Shown one piece after another: positions 44,971-54,560 of a DNA stretch of 64,000 nucleotides (within the stretch, counting starts at the first letter, position 1; each line of letters opens with the position of its first letter). The notes under the pieces are model-generated. The model searched no databases, was not told where the DNA came from, and saw only the letters and a program-made list of their open reading frames with translations. Position numbers and translations under genes: made by a program. The stretch lies in NCBI GenBank assembly GCA_003212655.1, contig QCPF01000005.1:1-64000 (forward strand). The letters run 5' to 3'. The DNA is from Prochlorococcus sp. AG-436-D21 (GTDB taxonomy: Bacteria > Cyanobacteriota > Cyanobacteriia > PCC-6307 > Cyanobiaceae).

Positions 44971-45495
44971 ATGACTGAAACAAAAGATCTAATAATCATT
45001 ACGGCTAGTTGTGGTAAAAATCTAGAACTTTCTGAAAAATTTCTTGAAAAAAGTAATGAACTTAAAATAAGTTCCGAAATTTTAGATCTTACCACTCTTG
45101 ATATTCCTTTATTTAATCCAAGAATTCACAGCAAAGAAAATATTCCAAATGAAATAAAAGAATTAAAAAAAAAGCTTTTCAAAATTGAAAAATGGGTGAT
45201 TTGTGCGCCTGAATATAATGGATCAATACCTCCGATTCTCTCCAACTTCATAGCATGGCTTTCTATTTCAGGAGATGACTTTAGGAATTTATTTAATGGT
45301 CAACCGATTGCAATAGCAACATTTTCTGGTGGCATAGGGTTAGAGCTGCTGACCTCATTACGCATTCAATTAGTGCATTTAGGAAGTCAAGTATTAGGTA
45401 GACAACTTTTGTCCTCATACAGTAAACCTATAGATACAAAAACTATTGAAGATATTATTCAAAGACTTTTACAAATGAAAAAATTAAAAACATAA
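44971..45495 (+). CDS. NADPH-dependent FMN reductase family protein
   Basis: A 174-residue flavodoxin-like reductase. The FMN-binding motif CAPEYNGSIPPILSNFIAWLS (about residues 75-95) is the family signature, and FSGGIGLELLTSLRIQLVHLG matches the C-terminal helix region. It follows flv1 by 17 bases, so it may be in the same transcript and could supply reduced flavin. The N-terminus starts at ATG 44971. The 3' end is 12 bases from the convergent PBP2 gene. Confidence 0.88.
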   Translation: MTETKDLIIITASCGKNLELSEKFLEKSNELKISSEILDLTTLDIPLFNPRIHSKENIPNEIKELKKKLFKIEKWVICAPEYNGSIPPILSNFIAWLSISGDDFRNLFNGQPIAIATFSGGIGLELLTSLRIQLVHLGSQVLGRQLLSSYSKPIDTKTIEDIIQRLLQMKKLKT

Positions 45496-45507
45496 ACTTA
45501 AAAAAAA

Positions 45508-47301
45508 TTATAAATTTTTTTCATTCCAAACTTTTAAAATTTGTTTAGCCATAGGAAGAGCATGTACCGAACCTCCACCAGGAGTATTTTGTGCAAAAGC
45601 GACTACAAGCAACTCACTCTTTTCCGAGGGAGCAAAGCAAATGAACCAAGCGTGATCTAAGCCACCTTCCCCATCTTCAGCAGTGCCAGTTTTACCTGAA
45701 ACTGGAGGTAAATTTGAAACTCCATAATTAATTGATACTCCTGTGCCAGACTCTACTACTTTCCTTAGACCACTTTTTATCACTTGAATATGTTGTGGAT
45801 CAATGTCAATTTGAATAGGTTTTTTATCTAAATGACTTTCTACATCTTTTTTAGTCAAATGTGGAGTAATTAGATAACCTCCATTAGCAATCGCTGCATA
45901 TGCTCTAGCTAGTTGAATTGGAGTTACTTGAACAACAAATTGTCCAATAGACATACTTGCAATATCTTCTGGAACCCAAGGGGTTCTCCCTGGTTGCCCC
46001 CATCCTCTACCTTCTTTAGCCCATTCACTACTTGCTACCAATCCTATATTTTCTTGTTCAGAAATTTCAATTCCAGATAAAGAATTAAAACCAAGCTTTC
46101 TGGAGACCTTATGAATTTCATCAACTCCTACTCCATAACCTATTTGATAAAAAAATGTATTACTAGAAACTCTTAAAGCATCTTCATAACCTATAAGCCC
46201 AAAGCCTAAATCATTATGCTCTCTAAAACATTGACTCCCATAAGTTATACATGGCTTGGTATCTAACATAGTATCTCTAGGGAATTTGCCACTTTCCAAG
46301 CCCGCTAAAGCAGTTACAATTTTCCAAACACTTCCTGGATCATAAGCATTTAATGCTCTATTAAAAAGAGGTTTTTCAGGAGAATTAAATATATTATTGT
46401 ATTCTTTTTCAGGTTTAAAATCCTTTGAAAAAAAATTCAAATCAAAATTAGGTTTACTTACCATTGCTCTTATTGCACCATCTCGTGGATCCATCACTAC
46501 TATCGCGCCAGCTTTTTTGTCTTTAAGAACTTCCTCAGCAACTAATTGCAGATTAAGATCAATTGTTAGTTCAATATCATTACCTTGTACTGGTGGTCTT
46601 ATACCCAATGATCTTTGAAATTCTCCTAATGAATTCACTTCAACCATTTCTCCACCCCATTCACCTCTTATAAAATCTTCATAAACATATTCGATTCCTG
46701 TTCTTCCTATTAAATCGTTTAATTTATAACCTTTCTTAGATAAAAACTTATATTCTGATTCAGTAATTGGCTGAGTATAACCAATTACATGGGCAGCAAG
46801 GGATTTATAAGGATAATTTCTAATTAATTTCGTTGCTACTTCAAAACTAATTAATTTACCTTCATTTTCTTTAAATTTTATTAATTGATCTACATTTAAA
46901 TCATCAAGGATAGTTACTGAAAGTTTTTGATTTTTTAGTCCATCAGAATATTTTTTTTGAATTAAATCACTATCAATATTTAATAAGTTAGTAAGGATTG
47001 ATTTATGTCTTTCCCAATATCTTTTATTAACAGATTGAGGCTTTATTATTAAAGAATATTTAACTCTACTATCTGCTAAAACATAACCATTCTTATCTAT
47101 TATTCTGCCCCGTATTGGCTGTGAAGCAATAAGTCTGATCCTATTCTCATCTGACATCTTCTTAAAAGATTCATAATTTAAAAGTTGTAAAAAAATTAAC
47201 CTAAATAGAATCAATAAAAAGGAAATAGAAGAAAATATAAGTAAGACTAGTGGTTGTCTTTTTAATGAAATATGTTTTTTATTAGGACTTGTTTTTATCA
47301 A
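45508..47301 (-). CDS. mrdA: Penicillin-binding protein 2 (class B PBP)
   Basis: A 597-residue cell-wall transpeptidase of the elongasome. There is one N-terminal membrane anchor (about residues 17-40) and a dimerisation region. The transpeptidase motifs are SVWK (about residue 318, in YDPGSVWKIVTA), SSN (about 379) and KTGTAE (about 536). The overall layout, length and GRTGIEYVYEDFIRG stretch match PBP2 (MrdA) rather than PBP3. The start is ATG 47301. A 47-residue coiled-coil gene precedes it by 11 bases. Confidence 0.93.
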   Translation of the reverse strand: MIKTSPNKKHISLKRQPLVLLIFSSISFLLILFRLIFLQLLNYESFKKMSDENRIRLIASQPIRGRIIDKNGYVLADSRVKYSLIIKPQSVNKRYWERHKSILTNLLNIDSDLIQKKYSDGLKNQKLSVTILDDLNVDQLIKFKENEGKLISFEVATKLIRNYPYKSLAAHVIGYTQPITESEYKFLSKKGYKLNDLIGRTGIEYVYEDFIRGEWGGEMVEVNSLGEFQRSLGIRPPVQGNDIELTIDLNLQLVAEEVLKDKKAGAIVVMDPRDGAIRAMVSKPNFDLNFFSKDFKPEKEYNNIFNSPEKPLFNRALNAYDPGSVWKIVTALAGLESGKFPRDTMLDTKPCITYGSQCFREHNDLGFGLIGYEDALRVSSNTFFYQIGYGVGVDEIHKVSRKLGFNSLSGIEISEQENIGLVASSEWAKEGRGWGQPGRTPWVPEDIASMSIGQFVVQVTPIQLARAYAAIANGGYLITPHLTKKDVESHLDKKPIQIDIDPQHIQVIKSGLRKVVESGTGVSINYGVSNLPPVSGKTGTAEDGEGGLDHAWFICFAPSEKSELLVVAFAQNTPGGGSVHALPMAKQILKVWNEKNL

Positions 47302-47312
47302 AGATATAAAAA

Positions 47313-47456
47313 TTATTTAAATATTGTTTTTTCCAATAAAGCAATGTTTGATTTTATCTCTCTAAGTTTAGTAATTAAATCTTTATAATCACTATCTTCA
47401 TTGTTTAGGTTAAACTCATCATTTTCAATATTATTTGAATTCAAATTTTCACTCAT
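47313..47456 (-). CDS. Small coiled-coil protein upstream of PBP2
   Basis: A 47-codon ORF translated by hand: MSENLNSNNIENDEFNLNNE, then KDLITKLREIKSNIALLEKT. The N-terminal half is acidic and Asn-rich, and the C-terminal half is a short helix with heptad-like leucines. It lies 11 bases before the PBP2 gene on the same strand. It has a proper ATG (47456) and stop, but I do not recognise it and it could be chance. Confidence 0.5.
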   Translation of the reverse strand: MSENLNSNNIENDEFNLNNEDSDYKDLITKLREIKSNIALLEKTIFK

Positions 47457-47564
47457 GTAACTTATAGTTTTTTAGGAATTATTCCATTTAGTATAATCTT
47501 AAATAAGAAATTTATTTTTTCAAAATTATATTAACTCAGATACTTAAAAAATATCAAAAACAAA

Positions 47565-48173
47565 TTAATTCAATTGATCTATATTTTGTTCAAAATAAGG
47601 ATTACAACTATTCTTTGATATCCCTAAAGACCATCCAATAAATGAAGAAATAAATATCGTTATTATTAAGGGCAAAATGGCTTGTTGAGTATTTACAAGA
47701 CTAAACCATTCCCTCCAGCTACTAATAAATCTTTCTCTTTGAAATTTTCTTCTTTCATTTTCTAATAATCTCGCTTTTTTTGCGAAGGATTTTGTTACCC
47801 ACTTCTCGAAAGGAATCTTTTTTATAATCGCCATTTTTCTCTCCACTTCTAATAATTGTCCAGAACTAAGATAAGGATGAAATGTACTTATCAATTCAAG
47901 AGTTTTTAAAAACATTTCAACAGTTGCATCTTTTATGAGCTTTTGCTCATGACTTAAATCAGCCCACTCTATTTCTGGATAAAAACGGTTCCTGTTTGGT
48001 GAAATTTGATCCTCTGACATTTGACCAGGTTCTCTGAGCCATCTATTAGTATTTTCGTCAAATCTCCGCCAATATAAAAAAGGATTTATAAAAATTGTTT
48101 TACCAGATACTTTGACTACATCTTGTTGAAGATGATTAGTTATCTTTCTTTCAGAATTTTTCGATTTTATCAA
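47565..48173 (-). CDS. Conserved hypothetical protein with C-terminal membrane anchor
   Basis: A 202-residue protein I cannot name. The first 150 residues are polar, with INPFLYWRRFDENTNRWLREPG early on, and a basic helical stretch at about 115-155. One membrane segment sits near the C-terminus (about residues 165-187, AILPLIITIFISSFIGWSLG). Codon use is native. It is the middle gene of a minus-strand set (nuclease gene, this one, small coiled-coil gene, PBP2) with gaps of 81 and 108 bases on either side. Confidence 0.7.
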   Translation of the reverse strand: MIKSKNSERKITNHLQQDVVKVSGKTIFINPFLYWRRFDENTNRWLREPGQMSEDQISPNRNRFYPEIEWADLSHEQKLIKDATVEMFLKTLELISTFHPYLSSGQLLEVERKMAIIKKIPFEKWVTKSFAKKARLLENERRKFQRERFISSWREWFSLVNTQQAILPLIITIFISSFIGWSLGISKNSCNPYFEQNIDQLN

Positions 48174-48254
48174 AAGTCTAAATTAATAATCTAATTAAAG
48201 ATTATCTTTTTTTAACTACTTTTCCAGGAATATGAAAAAATTATCCTATAAGTA

Positions 48255-48968
48255 TTAAGTTATCGATAACTGCCAACGCTTCTTTAAATAATTGCAGTAT
48301 TCGCAATTTAAGGAAGGTTTGGGGAAATTATCCGAACGCAATAAATTTACAGTATCAATTATCTTTTTTTCTACCCATGCAGTAGAGCAATCTAATTTAA
48401 TTAGGTATACGTCAAAATTTAATTGATTATTAAATAACTCTTCATTTTTCTTTCCATTGAAATATAAAAGATAAGCTTCTTTAGCTACTTGAAAACCATT
48501 TTTTTTAAATAACCACTGATACATTTCTAATTGTCTCTTATAAGCTTTTGCATATTCGTACTTATTAAAAGTCTCAGACCAATCAAAATTATTTCTAGAT
48601 GTTGCTTTTACATCAACAATAATGAGATCACCATTTTTTTTCTGCCAAATATCATCCACTGCTCCACCAAAATCATAATTATGTTCAATTGACTTATATC
48701 TTATCCCTTGAAAATTACTTCTCCAACGTTCTAAATCTTTGTGTTTAAAAGGAATAGCATCAATACTATGTTCAATAAATAATGGATGAGGCTCCTGAAT
48801 TTTTCTGTAGTAGTCAAATTCATTTTTACATAAATTGTCTACAGCAATATTTAAAGTAAATGGTAAAGATGGTGGTTTTATTTGATATTTTTTGTCAAGT
48901 ACACAACATCTTGGACAACTAAGATATTTCTCAACAGTAGATCGACTTAATTTAATAATCTCATTCAT
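48255..48968 (-). CDS. Cas4/RecB-like PD-(D/E)XK nuclease with Cys cluster
   Basis: A 237-residue nuclease of the RecB/Cas4 fold. The active site is FGGAVDDIWQKKNGDLIIVDVKATS, with the D and D-x-K residues at about 107 and 120, followed by the QxxxY motif RQLEMYQWL. Cysteines at the two ends (CPRCC near residue 18 and CEYCNYLKK near the C-terminus) fit the four Fe-S ligands of Cas4 and AddB-type proteins. No CRISPR array or cas gene is visible in the window, so a DNA repair role is more likely than adaptation; this is inferred. Confidence 0.82.
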   Translation of the reverse strand: MNEIIKLSRSTVEKYLSCPRCCVLDKKYQIKPPSLPFTLNIAVDNLCKNEFDYYRKIQEPHPLFIEHSIDAIPFKHKDLERWRSNFQGIRYKSIEHNYDFGGAVDDIWQKKNGDLIIVDVKATSRNNFDWSETFNKYEYAKAYKRQLEMYQWLFKKNGFQVAKEAYLLYFNGKKNEELFNNQLNFDVYLIKLDCSTAWVEKKIIDTVNLLRSDNFPKPSLNCEYCNYLKKRWQLSIT

Positions 48969-49173
48969 TACGATTAATATCTCATTTAAAAATAGTTCTT
49001 ACATACAATAAAAGTAATAAATTTTTGAACAATTTGCTAACTTACTACCACTCTATAGTACCTAGAAAAAGGGTAGTCATAAACGCTGTGATACCAACAT
49101 GTTTGAACCCATAATAACACAAATTTTTCCACGTAAAACCTGATTAAATATCACTTACTGCAATATTTACAGC

Positions 49174-49860
49174 TTAAGCAACCCTAAATTCCCGTTTCAT
49201 ATTCATTTCAGGCAGGTCATTCATTGAATCTCTCCATTCCTGGGCCCATTCACTTTGACTATGTCTATATATTCTAATTAATTCATCTACAGAGGAATTA
49301 TGATAATCAACTCTAAGGTCTAAAAGGGGAAAGCCTAATTCTCCACTTACCTTTAGGGCGCTTGAGGTTGAACGGGGGCTTCGTCTATCTCCACCTATAT
49401 TTTCTCCCGCATTAAGAGCATCAAGTAGTCTTTTCCCTAATTTAATATTTGGATCACTTTGTTTAAAAACATCAGCCATCACCTCAAGAACTTCAATATT
49501 CTCTAAAAAATTGCCAGCTACAGAAAAGTTTTCTCCACTTATATGTCCGCATGTCTGAAAACATTCTTGACCTGTCCAGCATGCGCTTCTTCCATACTTA
49601 TCAATTAAGTGAACCTGTCTTTTTTCCCTGCCAAAATCTTCCTTAATTAAATCATCCAAAACAATTTTGGAATCAGAGCAGGATTGGAGTGACTCAAGAC
49701 TTCTTAATCCTAAATAGGGATTAGTTTGCCCTTGAGTTGCCACAGCGCCAACCTGTGATCTAACGAATGAAACTGTTGAGCCAACAGCTATATGGCAAGA
49801 AGAAACTGCAACACCAAATCTATTTTTTAAAGGATCAAAACCAATAATTGAAAATGTCAT
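49174..49860 (-). CDS. DUF1028 family protein
   Basis: A 228-residue protein with the DUF1028 pattern. The N-terminus TFSIIGFDPLKNRFGVAVSS is followed by VGAVATQGQTNPYLGLRSLE (about 38-57), and a Gly-rich stretch with GNFLENIEVLEVMADVF lies in the middle. DUF1028 proteins have an Ntn-hydrolase-like fold; some are encoded beside amidases and carbamoyl hydrolases. Here it abuts the M20 amidohydrolase (stop and start almost touch), which supports a shared amide pathway. It is the last gene of a four-gene operon. A 205-base gap to the nuclease gene holds no ORF. Confidence 0.88.
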   Translation of the reverse strand: MTFSIIGFDPLKNRFGVAVSSCHIAVGSTVSFVRSQVGAVATQGQTNPYLGLRSLESLQSCSDSKIVLDDLIKEDFGREKRQVHLIDKYGRSACWTGQECFQTCGHISGENFSVAGNFLENIEVLEVMADVFKQSDPNIKLGKRLLDALNAGENIGGDRRSPRSTSSALKVSGELGFPLLDLRVDYHNSSVDELIRIYRHSQSEWAQEWRDSMNDLPEMNMKREFRVA

Positions 49861-51138
49861 TTATATCATTAGAGGCTTTTCTAAAAAGTTCTTATCAATG
49901 GAAAATATTGTATTTAATAAAACCTCAATACCATTAGCACATTGATCAAGAGAAGTATATTCCTTGTAGGAATGACTCAAACCATTCCTACTTGGGACAA
50001 AGATCATCACCATAGGACAGATCCTTCCTATTTCTTGTGAGTCATGACTTGCTTTGCTTGGTAAGATTCCAGTTTTAAATCCCAACTTTTCAGATTCATG
50101 AAATGAAGAGCTCACTAATTTAGGGCATGACTTCGTGGGAATCACTTCAAATTGAGGTTCTATCTGTATCACGCATCCAGTAACTTCTTTAATTTCTGAA
50201 CATAGATTCTCAATTCTTAAACTCATTTTCCCAATTACATCTTCATCCAAATCTCTCATATCTATCGTGAATACTGCCTCTCCTGGAATAACATTTGCCG
50301 CATTGGGATGTAATTTCAATTTACCAACTGTTGCGACTGCACTTTCAGAAGTAGTTTTAGCTATGTGTTCAATGCCAACAATAATTTTAGAGGCGGCCAA
50401 AAGTGCGTCATTTCTATTTGACATCGGTGTAGTTCCAGCATGATTTGCCTGACCTATAACCTTAACGGTTATTCTTTTTTGACCAACTATTCCATTAACA
50501 ATTCCGATATCCAAACCACCATCTTCAAGGACCTTTCCCTGTTCAACATGTAATTCAAGAAAAGCGAATATATCTTTTTTACGTCTTACCGCACTTTTAA
50601 TGTCAAGCCAATTTCCGCCAATCCGAGAAAGATTATCATTTATTGAACGGGAATTACTTGTAATAAAATCTTCTTCGTTTAAAGATAAATTTCCTGTAAA
50701 GCCCTTACAGCCAACCATTGTCGATTCTTCATCAGCAAAAACAATTATTTCAAAGGGTCTATTTAATTTAATGTCATTTTCCTGAAGGAAAAAAGCAATT
50801 TCAATTCCTGCAATCACTCCTAAAGTACCGTCATACTTACCTCCCTTTGGAACAGTGTCGAGATGAGATCCAGTAACAATGGGAGGCAAATTATTATCAT
50901 GTCCATCTAATCTTGCAATAATATTTCCGGCAGTATCTATTCTTATTTTTAAACCTAAGTCCTTAAGAGTTTTTATAAAAAAATTTCTTGCATATATATC
51001 TTCATCAGAAAAACCTATTCTTGAAACAGAACCATTCTCAGAAGCTCCGATTGAAGAAAAAGAATTTATCAAGTCTTGGATTCTCTCCCTATTTATTACC
51101 AGTGGCTCTAGGATATTTAACCCAGCGCTATAGCTCAT
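49861..51138 (-). CDS. M20 amidohydrolase (allantoate / N-carbamoyl-amino acid hydrolase type)
   Basis: A 425-residue zinc-dependent hydrolase of the ArgE/AllC branch of M20. GSHLDTVPKGGKYDGTLGVIAG (about 95-116) and FADEESTMVGCKGF (about 144-157) contain the metal ligands His, Asp and Glu. LELHVEQGKVLEDGGLDIG (about 205) is typical of N-carbamoyl-amino acid and allantoate hydrolases. QANHAGTTPMSNRNDAL follows in the dimerisation domain. Hydrolysis of an N-carbamoyl or ureido group is likely; the substrate is unknown. It follows the asparagine synthase gene in the operon (94-base gap) and abuts the DUF1028 gene. Confidence 0.9.
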   Translation of the reverse strand: MSYSAGLNILEPLVINRERIQDLINSFSSIGASENGSVSRIGFSDEDIYARNFFIKTLKDLGLKIRIDTAGNIIARLDGHDNNLPPIVTGSHLDTVPKGGKYDGTLGVIAGIEIAFFLQENDIKLNRPFEIIVFADEESTMVGCKGFTGNLSLNEEDFITSNSRSINDNLSRIGGNWLDIKSAVRRKKDIFAFLELHVEQGKVLEDGGLDIGIVNGIVGQKRITVKVIGQANHAGTTPMSNRNDALLAASKIIVGIEHIAKTTSESAVATVGKLKLHPNAANVIPGEAVFTIDMRDLDEDVIGKMSLRIENLCSEIKEVTGCVIQIEPQFEVIPTKSCPKLVSSSFHESEKLGFKTGILPSKASHDSQEIGRICPMVMIFVPSRNGLSHSYKEYTSLDQCANGIEVLLNTIFSIDKNFLEKPLMI

Positions 51139-51232
51139 ACTTTTATTACTTAAACCTATTTAAAATCTCTTATTTTTCAAATAAAACCTGTATTAGTTTA
51201 CACCTTTTCAGAAATTAATTTAAGAAACGAAT

Positions 51233-53245
51233 TCAAACTTTCCAGCCCAAATTATCAGCCATCTTTTGAGCCTTATCAGGGATATCCTCAATTATAAAAA
51301 TCTTATATAAGATCTGAACGCTTAAAAGATGATTGATTATTGCATCCAGTTGTACTTTTTCTGAGGCATCAAGCTCTGAACTAAAAAATTTATTCAGCAA
51401 ATCATTTACTTCTGTTTCATCCAGGATTCCATATTCTCTTATCCTCTCATGACTTAAAAAATCATTCACAATTTCCTTCATAGAACTTAAATTATCTTTA
51501 TCTGCATGGGAAGGGGGAGCCATGAAAGGGAATTTTTCACGTTTATATAATGATTCAGGCAGCAATCCTGACATGGCTTCTCTTAAAACATACTTCTCGA
51601 CATTGTCTTTAATCCTTAATTCAGGGGGAACAGTAACGGCAGCTTCAGCTAGGTGATGATCTAAAAATGCAGGTCTGGCTTCCATTGAATTTGACATATC
51701 TACTCTATCTCCACCCCATGTAAGAATTTGGCCCTCAAGCATAGTCTTCATCCAAACATACTGAGCCTGATCAATTGCGTATCTATCTTCTAACTGTTCA
51801 AGATCAAGTTCTCTAAAAATTGCCTCCCCGGGATCATAATTTTCCGTTATCTCTTTGTATTTACTTGAGACTAGACTTTTCGCGTAAGTTTCACATGCAA
51901 GCCAAGGTTGAAGGCAACTTGGCGTAAATCCTAAATATTCCTTGAAAGATTGATTACTTATCTCTTCATTAGCTAACATCGCACCCTTGAAAATATCATT
52001 CGAATTTTCCAGATTCTCTTTAAGATTCTCAGATTCTGAATTAGAAATTCCGACCCCATAGGTATACATATCTTTTCTAAAAGCGGGATAGCCACCAAAT
52101 AATTCATCTGAACCCTCTCCTGTCATAACAACCTTATAATCGAGCTCATTCACTCTTTTACTCATAAGGTATTTGGCAATTGCAAGGGTGTTATAAATAG
52201 ATCTTTCAGTAAACCATAGAACCTTTTCAAAATTTCCATATAGATCATCTCCATTTATTTTTAAAATCTCATGATCTGCATTTGTGGCGACAGCCATCTC
52301 TTTTGCTATCGAAGTTTCATCATATCTTTCATCACTGAAACCAATCGTGAATGCCTTTACTGATTTTTGACTAATAGCAGAAGCCAATCCCAAAATTGAG
52401 CAACTATCAATTCCACCAGATAAATAACAGCCGACAGGAACATCAGCGACCATTCTTAGTTCAACTGCTCTCAACAATTCTTTTCTAATATTTTCAATAA
52501 AATATTTTTCACTTTTATCTCTTTCATAAGTGTTTTTCTTAGGGAAATTTATATCCCAGAATTTTTCCTCTGTTATCTGAAGTTTATTATTTACTCTTTT
52601 GACCTTAAGGATATATCCGGGTTTGACTTGTTTAACACCGGCGAATGCTGTAGAGCCAGGTACCATTACCTGCATCAATTGATGCACCAGACCTTCACCC
52701 GTAAATTTTCTTTCAACTGATGGATGGGCGAATAATACTTTTAATTCAGAGCCAAATATTAAGGAATCATCGGTCTCAATCCAGTATTGAGGTTTAATCC
52801 CAAAACGATCTCTTACAAGATAAAGACAATCCTGTTCTGCATCAAACAATGAAAAGGCAAATTCTCCTCGCAGATAGGATAATGATTCATCAATGCCATA
52901 TTTCTCATAAAGCCTAAGCAATATTTCCGAATCACTTTTTGAAGAAAAGCTTACGCCCTGTGCAACAAGATCAGCCCTGATTCTCTGAAAGTCATAAAAT
53001 TCACCATTATGCGCCATCAGAATATGATTTTCGGCACCTCCGACAAAAGGTTGTCTGGCTCGATTTTGATTTAAATCTATTATTGATAATCTCGCATGAC
53101 AGAATCCTACGGAAGCATCATCTGATAATTTATATCCAAAACCGTCCGGTCCACGATGGCTTTGAATAGCCGCCATATTTACAAGAATCTGAGGCTCAAC
53201 AGATTTATCTTTTGATTTATGAAAAACCCCACCTATTCCACACAT
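51233..53245 (-). CDS. asnB: Asparagine synthase (glutamine-hydrolysing) family protein
   Basis: A 670-residue AsnB-type amidotransferase. The N-terminal glutaminase begins MCGIGGVFHK, with the catalytic Cys2 exposed after Met removal, and SHRGPDGFGY follows. The synthase domain has the PP-loop VGCYLSGGIDSCSILG (about residue 272) and VVMTGEGSDELFGGYPAFR (about 370). The family also includes enzymes of antibiotic and polysaccharide synthesis, so making plain asparagine is not certain; the neighbouring carbamoyltransferase and amidohydrolase hint at another substrate. It is four bases downstream of the carbamoyltransferase gene. Confidence 0.9.
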   Translation of the reverse strand: MCGIGGVFHKSKDKSVEPQILVNMAAIQSHRGPDGFGYKLSDDASVGFCHARLSIIDLNQNRARQPFVGGAENHILMAHNGEFYDFQRIRADLVAQGVSFSSKSDSEILLRLYEKYGIDESLSYLRGEFAFSLFDAEQDCLYLVRDRFGIKPQYWIETDDSLIFGSELKVLFAHPSVERKFTGEGLVHQLMQVMVPGSTAFAGVKQVKPGYILKVKRVNNKLQITEEKFWDINFPKKNTYERDKSEKYFIENIRKELLRAVELRMVADVPVGCYLSGGIDSCSILGLASAISQKSVKAFTIGFSDERYDETSIAKEMAVATNADHEILKINGDDLYGNFEKVLWFTERSIYNTLAIAKYLMSKRVNELDYKVVMTGEGSDELFGGYPAFRKDMYTYGVGISNSESENLKENLENSNDIFKGAMLANEEISNQSFKEYLGFTPSCLQPWLACETYAKSLVSSKYKEITENYDPGEAIFRELDLEQLEDRYAIDQAQYVWMKTMLEGQILTWGGDRVDMSNSMEARPAFLDHHLAEAAVTVPPELRIKDNVEKYVLREAMSGLLPESLYKREKFPFMAPPSHADKDNLSSMKEIVNDFLSHERIREYGILDETEVNDLLNKFFSSELDASEKVQLDAIINHLLSVQILYKIFIIEDIPDKAQKMADNLGWKV

Positions 53246-53249
53246 CTAG

Positions 53250-54362
53250 TTAAACGACATCCATCACTCTTGTTGTTCTATCCATCAGACAGGTAAGTAA
53301 TGCCATTCTTACAAATACCGCTCCTCTTGACTGAGCAAAATACCAATTTTTTGAGGTCTGATCCAGTGATGTTGACAATTCAGGTCCACGAGCGAGTGGA
53401 TGCAATATTATGGAATCTTTTTTAAATGGCAACTCACTATGCAATTTAAATGAACTTCCATGAACCTCATAATTTTCTCCAACCCATGCAATTGCATTTA
53501 TATAGGTAACGTCCAGAGAAGGCAATACTTTTTGCATATCCGTCTCCAGCTCAATCTTTAGATCAGATTCAATAAGTTGTTCCAGCTGGCCTTCATCAAA
53601 TAGATCGTTCTGATCAATGGATTTATCATCGTAAATGACAATAATTTTTTTTATGAAATATGGAAACTTGCAGAATAATTTCAGAAGAGATCTGACTGTT
53701 CTCATTCGTGATGGAACTCCGATGATACCAATGGTTATTTTTTCACTATCATCAATTGATTTGTTAACCAGATGCGGTCTCCATTTAAAAATCGTATAAA
53801 GATCAGACATAGCTTGAGTGGGATGTTCATCGATTCCGTTACCGGCATTGATTATTGGAATTCTCAATGATTTTGTCATTTCAAAGATCGCCTCATTGTC
53901 ACTTTCTCTGAGGACAACGCAGTCACCGTAATTATTAAACATATGAGCAATATCCAGATGGGTCTCTCCCTTGGCAATTCCAGTGGAACTTTTATCGGTG
54001 ATATTTATTGAATCCCCACCCAGCCTGTGCCATGCGCTGTCAAACGATAGCCTTGTTCTGGTGCTTGGTTCATAGAAGGCATTTATGAGTATCTTTCCTT
54101 TGAGGGGACTGTTATGGGAAATATATCTGTTTGGATTACTTTCAAATTTTGCCGCCAGCCTGAAAAGTTGTAGAAGACAATCTTTACTGAAGGGGTCTAT
54201 GGAAATTACATGCCTGTCCAATAACTCATATAGAAATTCCGCTCTTTCCTTTATTTCAGATAATAAATTCTGAGGATGAGTGGAGCCGTAAATATCAGGT
54301 CCTATTCTTGAAAAAGAATATGATTTTTCCTTATGTAAGGTTTTTACTGTATTTGATCCCAA
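53250..54362 (-). CDS. Aspartate/ornithine carbamoyltransferase-like protein
   Basis: A 370-residue carbamoyltransferase. The carbamoyl-phosphate loop is YEPSTRTRLSF (about residues 98-107) and the second motif is NAGNGIDEHPTQAMSDLYTI (about 172-190), as in ATCase; the protein also keeps IGVPSRMRTVRSLL and LHPLARGPE. It is about 60 residues longer than ordinary PyrB, with an extra N-terminal stretch, so it is likely a paralogue with a different acceptor. It is the first gene of the four-gene operon. DNA of this region looks richer in G+C than the flanks. The acceptor cannot be read from the sequence. Confidence 0.85.
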   Translation of the reverse strand: MGSNTVKTLHKEKSYSFSRIGPDIYGSTHPQNLLSEIKERAEFLYELLDRHVISIDPFSKDCLLQLFRLAAKFESNPNRYISHNSPLKGKILINAFYEPSTRTRLSFDSAWHRLGGDSINITDKSSTGIAKGETHLDIAHMFNNYGDCVVLRESDNEAIFEMTKSLRIPIINAGNGIDEHPTQAMSDLYTIFKWRPHLVNKSIDDSEKITIGIIGVPSRMRTVRSLLKLFCKFPYFIKKIIVIYDDKSIDQNDLFDEGQLEQLIESDLKIELETDMQKVLPSLDVTYINAIAWVGENYEVHGSSFKLHSELPFKKDSIILHPLARGPELSTSLDQTSKNWYFAQSRGAVFVRMALLTCLMDRTTRVMDVV

Positions 54363-54527
54363 AATATTAAAGTTCTAAAATTTGTGCCGATAACTACATT
54401 TTTATAAACAAAAATCAATAAAGACAAGTAATTTCAAAGAAAAATCTCAGAAAAATTCTAATCATTAGCAGTTTCTGTATAGTTGTAATACAAGAAATTA
54501 TTAATTTAGCTTGGAACATTATTCACC

Positions 54528-54560
54528 GTAGAGAAAATTATTTTTATAAGATTTCTCTAC
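54528..54560. repeat. Inverted repeat upstream of the carbamoyltransferase operon
   Basis: GTAGAGAAA (54528-54536) is perfectly inverted as TTTCTCTAC (54552-54560). It lies 166 bases before the operon start and about 80 bases after guaA. The 54363-54638 gap also holds a tandem ACGTGAAACCT/ACGTAAAACCG (54581-54602). A terminator is unlikely because no T run follows; a regulatory site is possible. Confidence 0.4.

Noticed and set aside
54470-54500. A possible NtcA site (GTA-N8-TAC) near 54477 upstream of the carbamoyltransferase operon
   Set aside because: The only candidate has nine bases between GTA and TAC, not eight, and no well-placed -10 box was evident.
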